A stretch of 13,587 bases of DNA from Actinomycetes bacterium. Its GTDB lineage: Bacteria > Actinomycetota > Actinomycetes > Mycobacteriales > Micromonosporaceae. Made by a program: the position numbers and the translations under genes. This document shows positions 1-5,990 of this stretch, piece by piece; positions within the stretch are counted from its first letter, which is position 1, and every line of letters begins with the position of its first letter. The stretch spans positions 1 through 13,587 of the forward strand of contig JAEZGP010000180.1 of assembly GCA_023437285.1 (NCBI GenBank). The letters are read 5' to 3'. The notes below the pieces were generated by a model, which was not told the DNA's origin, did not search any database, and saw only the letters and a list, made by a program, of their open reading frames with translations.

Positions 1-20
1 CGCCGCGGCGGCGCCCGGCG

Positions 21-42
21 CCCCCCCCCCCCCCCCCCCCCC
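21..42. repeat. Homopolymer tract of 22 C
   Basis: An uninterrupted run of 22 C (22 G on the minus strand) sits 24 bp beyond the stop codon of the truncated haemoglobin gene and follows a GC-only 20-bp stretch. Even in a GC-rich actinobacterial genome a single-base run this long is exceptional. It could be a real slippage-prone, G-quadruplex-capable tract or an assembly or sequencing artefact near a contig edge. Its true length cannot be judged from one sequence. Confidence 0.9.
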
Positions 43-66
43 ACGTCCGTAACCGGTCGACATCCA

Positions 67-453
67 CTACGGGCGACCGGCCCCACCGGTCGCGATCGCC
101 GGCTTGACCTCGGTCACCACGCCCCCGACGGCCGCCACGATGTGCTGCGGCACGTCGAGCTTGGCGCACGCGGCGACCAGGTGCTCCACGACGCGGTCGT
201 AGTCGGCGCTGGTGATGTTGAGGCCGTGGTGCGCCTCGGCCAGCTCCCGCCCCGAGTACTCCTTCGGGCCGCCCAGGACGCTCGCGACGAGCTTGGCCTG
301 GTGGACCTTGAGCCGGTCGCGGTCGGCGCCGGCGAAGTAACCGCTCAGCTGCGGGTCCGACCACACCAGGTCATAGAAGACCTCGACCAGCTTCTGCACC
401 GCCGGGCCCCCGCCGACCTGCTCGTACATGGTCGGCTCCGCCGTCTGCGTCAT
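67..453 (-). CDS. glbN: Group I truncated haemoglobin (TrHbN-like)
   Basis: A 128-residue haem protein of the 2-on-2 globin fold. The family binds oxygen and nitric oxide, and in mycobacteria TrHbN detoxifies NO by dioxygenation; that role here is inferred. Visible family marks are the Phe-Tyr pair near residues 26-27 (Tyr27 = B10, ligand-stabilising), the LGGP turn at 60-63 and the proximal haem histidine at His75 in AHHGLNIT (aligned by eye with the VHQGRGIT of mycobacterial TrHbN). Length matches a free-standing group I protein. The ATG at 453 is chosen because AAAGGA lies about 8 nt upstream. The frame stays open far upstream through the next gene, but that is GC-driven and not coding. 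It lies downstream of the CBM2 gene on the same strand with a 92-bp gap, so co-transcription is possible but a separate promoter is equally likely. Confidence 0.93.
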   Translation of the reverse strand: MTQTAEPTMYEQVGGGPAVQKLVEVFYDLVWSDPQLSGYFAGADRDRLKVHQAKLVASVLGGPKEYSGRELAEAHHGLNITSADYDRVVEHLVAACAKLDVPQHIVAAVGGVVTEVKPAIATGGAGRP

Positions 454-505
454 GTGTTGTCCTTTACGACTGTGTTTTCTGGCTTCCAGCGCCGGCCACT
501 CTAGC

Positions 506-527
506 GTCGATGGTGGACTAAATCGAC
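506..527 (-). terminator. Weak inverted repeat between CBM2 gene and globin gene
   Basis: GTCGAT (506-511) and ATCGAC (522-527) form a perfect 6-bp inverted repeat with a 10-nt loop, about 20 bp past the stop codon of the CBM2 gene. There is no T-rich tail, so it could be a weak terminator or an operator for the globin gene. The rest of the 454-545 gap holds a TAGAGT hexamer (minus strand, complement of 498-503) that could be a -10 for the globin gene, with no convincing -35. Confidence 0.25.
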
Positions 528-545
528 CCCTGTCAGTGAACTTTG

Positions 546-1268
546 CTACCCGGAGAGTGAGCAGCGAAGCGTCAGGGACGCCGGCCCGCTGCCCGTGCCG
601 AGGAAGCCGAACGCGGTGCTGGCGTCGGCCGCCAGGACGCCGTTGTAGCTGGCGTTCGCGGCCGAGACCTCGGCGCCCGCGCTGGTCGCGTCCGTGTTCC
701 AGGCCGCCGTCACGGCCTGCCCGCTCGGCCACGTCCAGGTGACACGCCAGCCGCTGATCGCCCCGCCGCTGGTGTTCCGCACGGTCACCCGGGCGACGAA
801 GCCACCCTCCCAGGAGCCGTCCAGCTGATATTCGGCGGCACAACCGGCCGGCTGCTCCTCGGTGTGGGTGGGGCCCATCACCAGCGAGTAGAAGTTCGAA
901 CCGCCACCAGCGAACCGGTACCAGTACGCGGTGCCCGGGGTGAGGCCCGAGACGGTGAGCGCCGCGGCCTCCGCGCTCGTGCGGGCCACGGCGCTGCCGC
1001 GCACGTTGCGGCTCATCTGCGCGTCGTCGAAGCTCGTGTACACCGCGACCGAGGCGGCCTGGAAGCCGCACGCCACCGACACGCTCAGCGCGAACGTCAG
1101 CGAGGTGGCGCTTCGCCCGACCACCGATCCCGACACGGGTGGCGCCACGCACGCGGTGCCGGTCGGGGTGGGCGTGGGATCGGCGGCCACCGCCGGCGCC
1201 CCCAGCCCGAGGGCCACCATGAATCCTGTCGCCCCCGCGATCCCCCGTACCAACCACTGTCCGCGCAT
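546..1268 (-). CDS. Secreted FN3-like plus CBM2 carbohydrate-binding protein, no catalytic domain
   Basis: A 240-residue exported protein. Residues 1-29 are a Sec signal peptide: charged start, hydrophobic core and an AVAA cleavage site. A PT-repeat linker follows (31-37), then a beta-rich domain (about 40-138) resembling fibronectin type III, with the characteristic LTPGTAYWYRF strand at 109-119. A family 2 carbohydrate-binding module runs from 143 to 240, closed by Cys143 and Cys236. CBM2 modules bind cellulose or chitin through three surface aromatics. The equivalents here are Trp153, Trp190 and Tyr208, the last usually Trp. Cys40 and Cys67 may form a second disulphide. No glycosidase or oxidase domain is present, so it probably acts as a binding protein at the cell surface or on the substrate. 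The ATG at 1268 is preferred over the in-frame ATG at 1283 because GGAGGG lies just before it and the signal peptide then starts normally. Confidence 0.87.
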   Translation of the reverse strand: MRGQWLVRGIAGATGFMVALGLGAPAVAADPTPTPTGTACVAPPVSGSVVGRSATSLTFALSVSVACGFQAASVAVYTSFDDAQMSRNVRGSAVARTSAEAAALTVSGLTPGTAYWYRFAGGGSNFYSLVMGPTHTEEQPAGCAAEYQLDGSWEGGFVARVTVRNTSGGAISGWRVTWTWPSGQAVTAAWNTDATSAGAEVSAANASYNGVLAADASTAFGFLGTGSGPASLTLRCSLSG

Positions 1269-1542
1269 GGCGGCTCCCTCCATATTCGACGATGGATGGA
1301 GATCATTGCATCTAGCTCAGATGGACGCGTCGAAGAACGCAACTTCCAGCCGCATCGCGCGCCCGTGCGCGGCGCGACGGCACTGACATCCCGGTTCGGC
1401 GCCCTGGCGAGGGCCGGCGCGCACGCCCGGGCGAAAGATCCAGGAAACCGCGTCCTGCGCGGCAACATCCGTCGTGTGCCCTGCGTCTCGCAACGCGTTA
1501 TGGACACCATGCCCTGCTTTTTCGTACGTGTGGACGCGCGGC
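1269..1542. promoter_or_regulatory. Intergenic region upstream of the CBM2 gene
   Basis: This 274-bp gap separates two leftward genes and should hold the 3' end of the NmrA-like transcript and the promoter of the CBM2 gene. It is less GC-rich than its surroundings near 1280-1325. The clearest element is the 15-bp inverted repeat CATCT-N5-AGATG at 1309-1323, about 41 bp before the CBM2 start, a possible operator. I see no convincing -35/-10 pair, no RNA gene and no credible small coding region here. Confidence 0.4.
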
Positions 1543-2370
1543 TCACGGCAGGAGGCCCGCCGCGGCGGCGTCGCGGACGTAGGTGGCGAGGTCGCGGGGT
1601 CCGCGGCCGGTGACGCGCTCGACGGCGTCGGTCACGGTGGCGTGGTCGCCGGCGGCGGCTCGGGCGTAGACGCCCACGAGCAGGTCGGCGTAGTCGGCCG
1701 CGATGCCCGCCGCGACCAGCGCCGCGCGGGTCTGCGCCGGCGTGACGTCACGGTACGTCACCGGGTGCCCGGCGGCGGTGAGCGCGGCGGCGACCTCGGC
1801 GAACGTGACCGCGGCCGGGCCGGTGATCGGGTACCCCCGACCCGCGTGCCCCTCGGCCGTGAGCGCGACCGCCGCCACGGCGGCGATGTCCCGGGTGTCC
1901 ACGAAGGACACGGCCGCGTCGCCGACCGGCACCTCGACCGTGCGCCGGGCCCGGATCGTGTGCGTGTAGAAGCCCTCCGAGAAGTTCTGCAGGAAGAAGT
2001 TCGGCCGCAAAAACGTCCAGTCCAGGCCACTGTCCTGCACGGCCAGCTCCGCGTTGCGCAGGCCGGACCCGTCGGCAAGCTCCACCCCGTACGCGGAGAG
2101 CACGACGAGCCGGCGCAGCGACGTGCCGGCCGTGTCGGCGATGAACTCCGCCACTCGGTGCCGGGGCTGCGTGGTGCCCTGCGGCCAGATCAGGTACGCC
2201 CGCTCGACGCCGGCCAGCGCGGGCGTCCACGTCTCGGGCCGGTCCCAGTCGAAGATCGTCGGGCCCGACCGGCCGGCCGGGCGTACGGGCAGGTCGCGCC
2301 GGCGCAGTTCCGCGACCACGTGCCGGCCGACCATGCCGCTCGCGCCGACGACCAGGTACTCGTTGCTCAT
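1543..2370 (-). CDS. NmrA-like / atypical SDR NAD(P)-binding protein
   Basis: A 275-residue single-domain Rossmann protein of the NmrA-like (atypical short-chain dehydrogenase) family. These proteins bind NAD(P) and act either as reductases of quinones or azo compounds or as redox-sensing regulators; which applies here cannot be told. The dinucleotide-binding motif GASGMVG is at 9-15. Family landmarks include LSAYG at 91-95, the LRPNFFLQNF segment at 121-130 and SFVDTRDIAAVAA at 155-167. No classical Tyr-x-x-x-Lys catalytic pair is seen, as is usual for NmrA-like members. The ATG at 2370 is chosen over an upstream in-frame ATG at 2409 because GGAAGG lies about 8 nt before it and the Rossmann strand begins at once. 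It is divergent from an AraC-family regulator, the obvious candidate controller. Confidence 0.87.
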   Translation of the reverse strand: MSNEYLVVGASGMVGRHVVAELRRRDLPVRPAGRSGPTIFDWDRPETWTPALAGVERAYLIWPQGTTQPRHRVAEFIADTAGTSLRRLVVLSAYGVELADGSGLRNAELAVQDSGLDWTFLRPNFFLQNFSEGFYTHTIRARRTVEVPVGDAAVSFVDTRDIAAVAAVALTAEGHAGRGYPITGPAAVTFAEVAAALTAAGHPVTYRDVTPAQTRAALVAAGIAADYADLLVGVYARAAAGDHATVTDAVERVTGRGPRDLATYVRDAAAAGLLP

Positions 2371-2497
2371 CGTTTCGCCTTCCGTTCGGTGTCGGTGTGA
2401 CATATCCACCCTTGCCGACCGTGGTGAGACGAGCCATGCCGCTTTCGCGCGTACTCATGTCTGTTCGTCTTTCTGCGTGCGCGTTATGGTGTCGTTC
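2371..2497. promoter_or_regulatory. Divergent control region, NmrA-like gene and AraC-type regulator
   Basis: The 127-bp region must carry both promoters. For the rightward gene, TATGGT (2485-2490) fits an actinobacterial TANNNT -10 box and places transcription start at about 2497-2498, on the GTG used as start, which would make the mRNA leaderless. No good -35 is visible. For the leftward gene a ribosome-binding site is present, but no convincing promoter hexamers were found. GTTCGT occurs twice (2463-2468 and 2493-2498), 30 bp apart, which may be chance. An AraC-type protein would be expected to bind here. Confidence 0.45.
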
Positions 2498-3421
2498 GTG
2501 GACGCGCTCAGTGAGGTGCTGGCGGCCGGGCAGGTGGGGCGGCCCGTCGCGGCGCGCACGATCGGCCGCGCCCCGTGGGGGCTGCGCCAGATGGTGCCCG
2601 GCGCGGCGCTGTTCCACGTGATCATGCGAGGCACGGCGTGGCTCACGGTCGACGGCGGTACGCCGCTGCGGCTCGACCCCGGCGACGTGGTGCTGCTGCC
2701 GCACGGCACGTCGCACACGCTCGGCGACGACCCGGCCACACCGCCCGTGGAGCTGGGTTCGCTCGCCGAACGCCACCAGCCCGGGGAGGCGTTCGCGGTC
2801 GTCGAGTTCGGCGGCGAGGGGGCACAGACGAACATGCTGTGCGGCGCCTACCTGCTCACCCGGGCGGCGCCGCAGCACCCGATGCTGAGCGCCCTGCCGA
2901 CGGTGCTGCACCTGCCGGCCAGCCGGGGCGTCGACACGCAGCTACGCGCGCTCGTCGACCTGCTCGCCACCGAGGTCGAGCGGCCGGGGCCGGGCTCCGC
3001 CACGATCGCGACGTCGCTGGTCGACGCGCTCTTCGCGTACCTGCTGCGCACCTGGTGCGCGGCGCACCCGGACGCGTGCCCGCCCTGGCTCAGCGCCCTG
3101 GCCGACCCGGTACTGGGTCGCGCGCTCGTCGCCGTGCACGCCGAACCGGCCGCCCCGTGGTCGGTCGGGCAGCTCGCGTCCGTGGCCGGGTTGTCGCGGG
3201 CGGCGTTCTCCCGCCGGTTCACCGCCCAGGTGGGCCTGCCGCCGCTGACCTACCTGACGCAGTGGCGCATGGTCCGGGCCCAGCAGCTGCTGCGCTCGGG
3301 CACCGCGCCGCTCGAGTCGGTGGCCCGCGACATCGGGTACGAGTCGGCGTTCGCGTTCAGCAAGGCGTTCAAGCGGCACACCGGGGTGAGCCCGGCGCGC
3401 TACCGGGAGGCGGTCCGGTGA
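2498..3421 (+). CDS. AraC-family transcriptional regulator with N-terminal cupin domain
   Basis: A 307-residue regulator. Residues 1-185 form a cupin effector-binding domain of the type found in many actinobacterial AraC proteins. It opens with VDALSEVL and includes the barrel stretches MRGTAWLTV (43-51) and LDPGDVVLLPHGTSHTL (59-75). Residues about 205-307 are the two-HTH AraC DNA-binding domain: first helix pair around VGQLASVAGLSRAAFSRRF (223-241), second within SVARDIGYESAFAFSKAFKR (274-293), and the SPARYR ending (298-303). Start: GTG 2498 is favoured because the family usually begins at this Asp-Ala-Leu-Ser-Glu stretch and a -10-like TATGGT ends 7 nt earlier. An ATG four codons upstream (2486) is the alternative. 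Neither has a Shine-Dalgarno sequence. It probably regulates the divergent NmrA-like gene. The last 22 bp overlap the convergent DUF5997 gene. Confidence 0.9.
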   Translation: MDALSEVLAAGQVGRPVAARTIGRAPWGLRQMVPGAALFHVIMRGTAWLTVDGGTPLRLDPGDVVLLPHGTSHTLGDDPATPPVELGSLAERHQPGEAFAVVEFGGEGAQTNMLCGAYLLTRAAPQHPMLSALPTVLHLPASRGVDTQLRALVDLLATEVERPGPGSATIATSLVDALFAYLLRTWCAAHPDACPPWLSALADPVLGRALVAVHAEPAAPWSVGQLASVAGLSRAAFSRRFTAQVGLPPLTYLTQWRMVRAQQLLRSGTAPLESVARDIGYESAFAFSKAFKRHTGVSPARYREAVR

Positions 3422-3804
3422 GCCCGGTCGCCGTCTGCGCGCCTCTCCCGTAGCCGCTGCTCCTCGCGCCGCGTTTCGGCGAACGTCTCCCGCTCGCGCA
3501 GCAGCCACTCCGGCGGGTCGGCGGCCAGGGCGGCGATCTGCGCCGTGGTGAGCGCCTCCGTGATGCCCGCCCGGGCCAGTCCGCTGTTGGAGATCCGCAG
3601 CCGGGCGGCCACGACGTTGCGCGGGTGCGGGCCGTCGCGACGCAGGTCGGCCAGCCACTGCGGCGGGTTGCGCTGCAGCTCGTCGAGCTCCTCGCGCGAC
3701 ACCATGCCCTCCTGGAACTCCCGAGGCGTCGCCGGCAGGTACACGTCCAGCTTCTCGGCCGCCGTGGCGGGCTTCATCACCTGGGACTTGCGTGGCTTGG
3801 TCAC
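3400..3804 (-). CDS. DUF5997 family protein, possible partner of the LysR-domain protein
   Basis: A 134-residue soluble protein that I recognise as DUF5997, an actinobacterial family of unknown function. The diagnostic core runs from MKPATAAEKL (10-19) through ATPREFQEGMVSREEL (25-40) to DPPEWLLRERE (96-106). The segment at 63-82 (start NVVAARLRISNSGLARAG) has the spacing of a helix-turn-helix, though no fold is proven. A motif of the form leucine, short spacer, PP-x-WL occurs twice (PPQWL at 47-51, PPEWL at 97-101), suggesting internal duplication. The C-terminus (104-134) is highly charged and probably helical. Start: two adjacent GTG codons (3807, 3804). The second lies 6 nt after a TACCCT -10-like box and neither has a ribosome-binding site; ATG 3777 is a further alternative. 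It is divergent from the LysR-domain gene, and from memory this pairing recurs in actinobacteria. Confidence 0.85.
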   Translation of the reverse strand: MTKPRKSQVMKPATAAEKLDVYLPATPREFQEGMVSREELDELQRNPPQWLADLRRDGPHPRNVVAARLRISNSGLARAGITEALTTAQIAALAADPPEWLLRERETFAETRREEQRLRERRADGDRAHRTASR

Positions 3805-3809
3805 CACGC

Positions 3810-3839
3810 CAGGGTAGCGACCCGGCCGGCGGGTAGCCT
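3810..3839. promoter_or_regulatory. Compact divergent promoter pair, DUF5997 and LysR-domain genes
   Basis: Only 41 bp separate the chosen starts (3804 and 3846). On the minus strand TACCCT (complement of 3811-3816) lies 6 nt before GTG 3804; on the plus strand TAGCCT (3834-3839) lies 6 nt before GTG 3846. Both fit the TANNNT -10 consensus at the spacing of leaderless transcripts. The two -10 boxes are 17 bp apart, so one polymerase would block the other and each -35 region would fall on or near the opposite -10. The central GCGACCCGGCCGGCGGG (3818-3834) includes the palindrome GGCCGGCC-like core CCGGCCGG (3822-3829), a possible operator. Confidence 0.5.
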
Positions 3840-3845
3840 GTGCAG

Positions 3846-4502
3846 GTGTCCGATCCGTCGACGTTTCGCCTGCTCGTCGTGCCCGGCGTCACGATGGCCA
3901 AGTGGGCCCGGATGTGGTCGGAGCGCCGTCCCGGGGTGGAGTTGCTCCTGGTCCCCGGTCAGGCGTTCGATCCGGCGGCCGCCGACGCGGGCCTCGTGCG
4001 ACTGCCCGTCGACCAGGACGCCCTGCACGCCATCCCGCTCTACACGGAGACGACCGTCGCCGTGGTGCCGCGCGAGCACGTCCTCACGGCCGCCGACTCG
4101 CTCACCCTGGCTGATCTTGACGGCGAGACCGTGCTGCGTCCCCTCGACGATCCGCTCGACTGGTCGCCCGGGACGGTCGCGGAGCATCGCCCGGACACCA
4201 CCGCCGCTGCGGTCGAACTCGTCGCCGCCGAGGTGGGCATTCTCGTCGTGCCTCAGTCGCTGGCGCGCCTGTACCACCGCCGCGACCTGACCTACCGCCC
4301 GGTCACGGACGCCCCGACGTCGTCGGTCGGCCTCGTCTGGCCGCGCGACCGTCACACGGACCTCGTTGAGGAGATGATCGGCATCGTCCGGGGCCGCACC
4401 GCGAACAGCACGCGCGGGCGCGTGGCGGAGCCGGCCGCCAAGAAGACGACACCGCGACGCGCCGCCAGGCCGCAGGCGCCGCCCCGCCGCCGCGGACGCT
4501 AG
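3846..4502 (+). CDS. LysR-type substrate-binding domain protein without HTH, basic C-terminal tail
   Basis: A 218-residue protein that looks like the effector-binding half of a LysR-type regulator on its own. It begins directly with the first beta strand (FRLLVVPGVTMAKWARMW, 7-24). PLYTETTVAVVPREHVL (64-80) and ELVAAEVGILVVPQSLARL (124-142) are typical of the LysR periplasmic-binding-like fold. The roughly 60-residue winged helix that normally precedes this domain is absent, and no in-frame coding for it lies upstream because the DUF5997 gene begins 42 bp away on the other strand. After the domain comes GIVRGRTANSTRG (179-191), which I recall as strongly conserved in this subfamily, then a tail (190-218) with 11 Lys/Arg residues plus Pro and Ala, possibly for nucleic-acid contact. 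GTG 3846 is chosen because TAGCCT lies 6 nt upstream; GTG 3840 is the alternative. Confidence 0.85.
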   Translation: MSDPSTFRLLVVPGVTMAKWARMWSERRPGVELLLVPGQAFDPAAADAGLVRLPVDQDALHAIPLYTETTVAVVPREHVLTAADSLTLADLDGETVLRPLDDPLDWSPGTVAEHRPDTTAAAVELVAAEVGILVVPQSLARLYHRRDLTYRPVTDAPTSSVGLVWPRDRHTDLVEEMIGIVRGRTANSTRGRVAEPAAKKTTPRRAARPQAPPRRRGR

Positions 4503-4528
4503 GGTCCGTCGCGACGCAGCCGGGCCCT
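4501..4528 (+). terminator. Hairpin at the end of the LysR-domain gene
   Basis: AGGGTCC (4501-4507) can pair with GGGCCCT (4522-4528) in RNA over 7 bp with one G-U pair, enclosing GTCGCGAC (4508-4515), itself a palindrome. The stem starts within the stop codon and no T-run follows, as is common for actinobacterial terminators. It could alternatively be an mRNA-stabilising structure. Confidence 0.35.
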
Positions 4529-4570
4529 GATCTCACGGCTTGTGGAACGTCCGCGGCCAGGTTTCTGACA

Positions 4571-4605
4571 TTGACAGGCGTCGTGACGCTACCCATTCTC
4601 GGGCT
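4571..4605 (+). promoter_or_regulatory. Promoter with TTGACA box, predicted leaderless start at 4606
   Basis: A perfect -35 hexamer TTGACA (4571-4576) is followed after 17 bp by CATTCT (4594-4599), a weak -10. The ATG at 4606 comes 6 nt later, where transcription would be expected to begin. There is no Shine-Dalgarno sequence before this ATG. The simplest reading is a housekeeping-sigma promoter giving a leaderless mRNA for the small membrane protein. Confidence 0.5.
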
Positions 4606-5049
4606 ATGACAGCGCGGGGGCCCTTGCAGGTGGCGATCAGGACGGTATACGTGTGGAGCGGGCTGATCCTGATCGCGCTTTATGCGTCATCTGCCGTCTT
4701 GCACGCTGAGGTGTCGGGGCTGGGAGGGATGGTTCCCTACGCCCTCGCCATCGGCGGCACGGCGTTCGTGGCTGTGTGCCATGACGTCGCCGTCCGGCTG
4801 ATCAACGCGGCGCTGCGACCGCCGGCCCGGACGCGAGGTGTGGTCGGCCTGGCGTCGGGCGCCGTGCTCGGCACGTACGTCTTCGCCGCCAGCCTGGTCG
4901 CCCTGGCCTTCTCGGTGTACGGCCTGTTCACCGAGAACGCCGTGACGCCCGCGATCTGGCTGCTCTACCTGGCGGTGAGCCTGGCCGTCGGCGTGGCGAC
5001 CGTCGCGGCCGCCCTGTTCGAGATCCGTCGCCGCCGTGCGGTGACGTGA
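4606..5049 (+). CDS. Small four-helix membrane protein, function unknown
   Basis: A 147-residue integral membrane protein that I cannot assign to a named family. Four hydrophobic segments are visible, at about 12-33, 42-59, 80-106 and 114-138. The loop between the second and third is basic (RPPARTR, 71-77) and the C-terminus ends in a basic cluster (RRRR, 141-144), which suggests that both face the cytoplasm. No cofactor motif or catalytic residue stands out; single Cys58 and His33/His59 are the only potential ligands seen. The in-frame codon at 4540 is rejected as start because it would put a charged 22-residue extension across the promoter, and the ATG at 4606 fits a leaderless start. The gene converges on the transporter gene with 20 bp between stops. 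It could be a small permease-like or accessory protein. Confidence 0.75.
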   Translation: MTARGPLQVAIRTVYVWSGLILIALYASSAVLHAEVSGLGGMVPYALAIGGTAFVAVCHDVAVRLINAALRPPARTRGVVGLASGAVLGTYVFAASLVALAFSVYGLFTENAVTPAIWLLYLAVSLAVGVATVAAALFEIRRRRAVT

Positions 5050-5064
5050 CGTGCGGTGACGTGA
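5035..5064. repeat. Perfect 15-bp tandem duplication across a stop codon
   Basis: CGTGCGGTGACGTGA occurs twice head to tail (5035-5049 and 5050-5064). The first copy encodes the last four residues (Arg-Ala-Val-Thr) and the TGA of the membrane protein; the second copy is an untranslated duplicate in the same frame, also ending in TGA. It fills most of the gap before the stop of the convergent transporter gene at 5070. It looks like a recent slippage duplication. Confidence 0.9.
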
Positions 5065-5069
5065 GGGCC

Positions 5070-5990
5070 TCAGATCAGGACGAACAGCCAGGCGGTGACC
5101 GTGGCCGCGAACGCGACCGTGGCGAGCACGATCGTCGCGGTCGCCTCGGCCTGGTGGGTACCGTACCGGCCGGCGAACAGCAGCACGTTCGCGCCTGTGG
5201 GCAGCGCCGCGCACAGCACGGCGACGATCAACGGCAGGCCGTGCAGGCCGACCAGCCACGCGGCCGCGAGCACCAGCAGCGGGTGCGCGACCAGCTTGGT
5301 CAGCGCCAGGCCCGCCGCCGTACGGCCGGAGTCGCGCAGCCCGTACTGCGCCAGGCTGAGGCCGATGGTGACCAGGCTGAGCGGCACGACCGCGACCCCG
5401 AGCGTGGCCAGTACCTCATCGGCGAGGGCGGGCAGCGGCAGGCCGGCCGCGTTGTACCCGAGCCCGAGCAGGATCGGCAGCGTGACCGGGTGGATGACGC
5501 TGCGCCGCACGGTCTGCGCGATGCGCGCGCGCACCGGCCCGGCCCGGTTGACCTCCGCGAGGACGGTCGCCATGGTCAGCAGGATCAGCGCGTGCAGGCT
5601 GATGAGCGCGATGTGCAGGGTCAGCCCCGCCATGCCGAACAGCGCCGTCATGAGCGGAATGCCCAGTTGCACCATGTTGCTGAACGTCACCGCCAGCCCG
5701 CGTACGACCGAGGCGACCGCGTCGACGCCGCGCCACCGCTGCCAGGCGTAACACCCCAACAACAGCAGTACGGTCGGCACGAAGTAGACCGCGAGCATCC
5801 GCCACGGCAGGTCGGCCAGCTCGATGCCGGCCATCGTGCGAAACAGCAACGCCGGCGCGAAGATGGTGAAGGTCGCGGCGCTGAGGGTATCGGCGGCGGT
5901 GGGCCCGACGAGGCGGGCACGCCCGGCGGCGAAGCCGATCGCGATCACCACGAAGATCGCGACCAGCTTCAGGAGCAGGTCGGCGGACAC
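5070..5990 (-). CDS. AEC family transporter (auxin efflux carrier / malonate-malate permease type)
   Basis: A 306-residue inner-membrane secondary transporter of the AEC family (bile/arsenite/riboflavin-type fold), whose bacterial members move dicarboxylates or other small organic anions; the substrate is unknown here. About ten hydrophobic helices in two halves are visible, starting with LLLKLVAIFVVIAIGFAAG (5-23). The first half contains the break motif FSNMVQLGIPLM, typical of the family's Asn-x-x-x-x-Gly-x-Pro signature, and the second half has the related ALPTGANVLLFAGRYG near the C-terminus. Length is normal. GTG 5990 is chosen because it opens just before the first helix; ATG 6029 would add 13 polar residues and lies under the sigma-factor promoter. 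No ribosome-binding site is seen for either, and TACGCT lies 8 nt before 5990. It is divergent from the sigma factor gene. Confidence 0.88.
   Translation of the reverse strand: MSADLLLKLVAIFVVIAIGFAAGRARLVGPTAADTLSAATFTIFAPALLFRTMAGIELADLPWRMLAVYFVPTVLLLLGCYAWQRWRGVDAVASVVRGLAVTFSNMVQLGIPLMTALFGMAGLTLHIALISLHALILLTMATVLAEVNRAGPVRARIAQTVRRSVIHPVTLPILLGLGYNAAGLPLPALADEVLATLGVAVVPLSLVTIGLSLAQYGLRDSGRTAAGLALTKLVAHPLLVLAAAWLVGLHGLPLIVAVLCAALPTGANVLLFAGRYGTHQAEATATIVLATVAFAATVTAWLFVLI

Noticed and set aside
1..20. GC-only stretch at the left edge as a terminator of the globin gene
   Set aside because: It can fold in several ways, lies beyond the C22 run and has no defined stem position or T-tract, so no call is justified.
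454..1257. Upstream extension of the globin reading frame through the CBM2 gene
   Set aside because: The extension has no recognisable domain, overlaps a real gene in another frame, and the ATG at 453 has its own ribosome-binding site.
3840..4502. A full LysR regulator with a missed or frameshifted N-terminal HTH
   Set aside because: All three frames upstream of 3840 were considered. The space is occupied by the divergent DUF5997 gene and no HTH-like sequence is visible, so the short form is taken as genuine.
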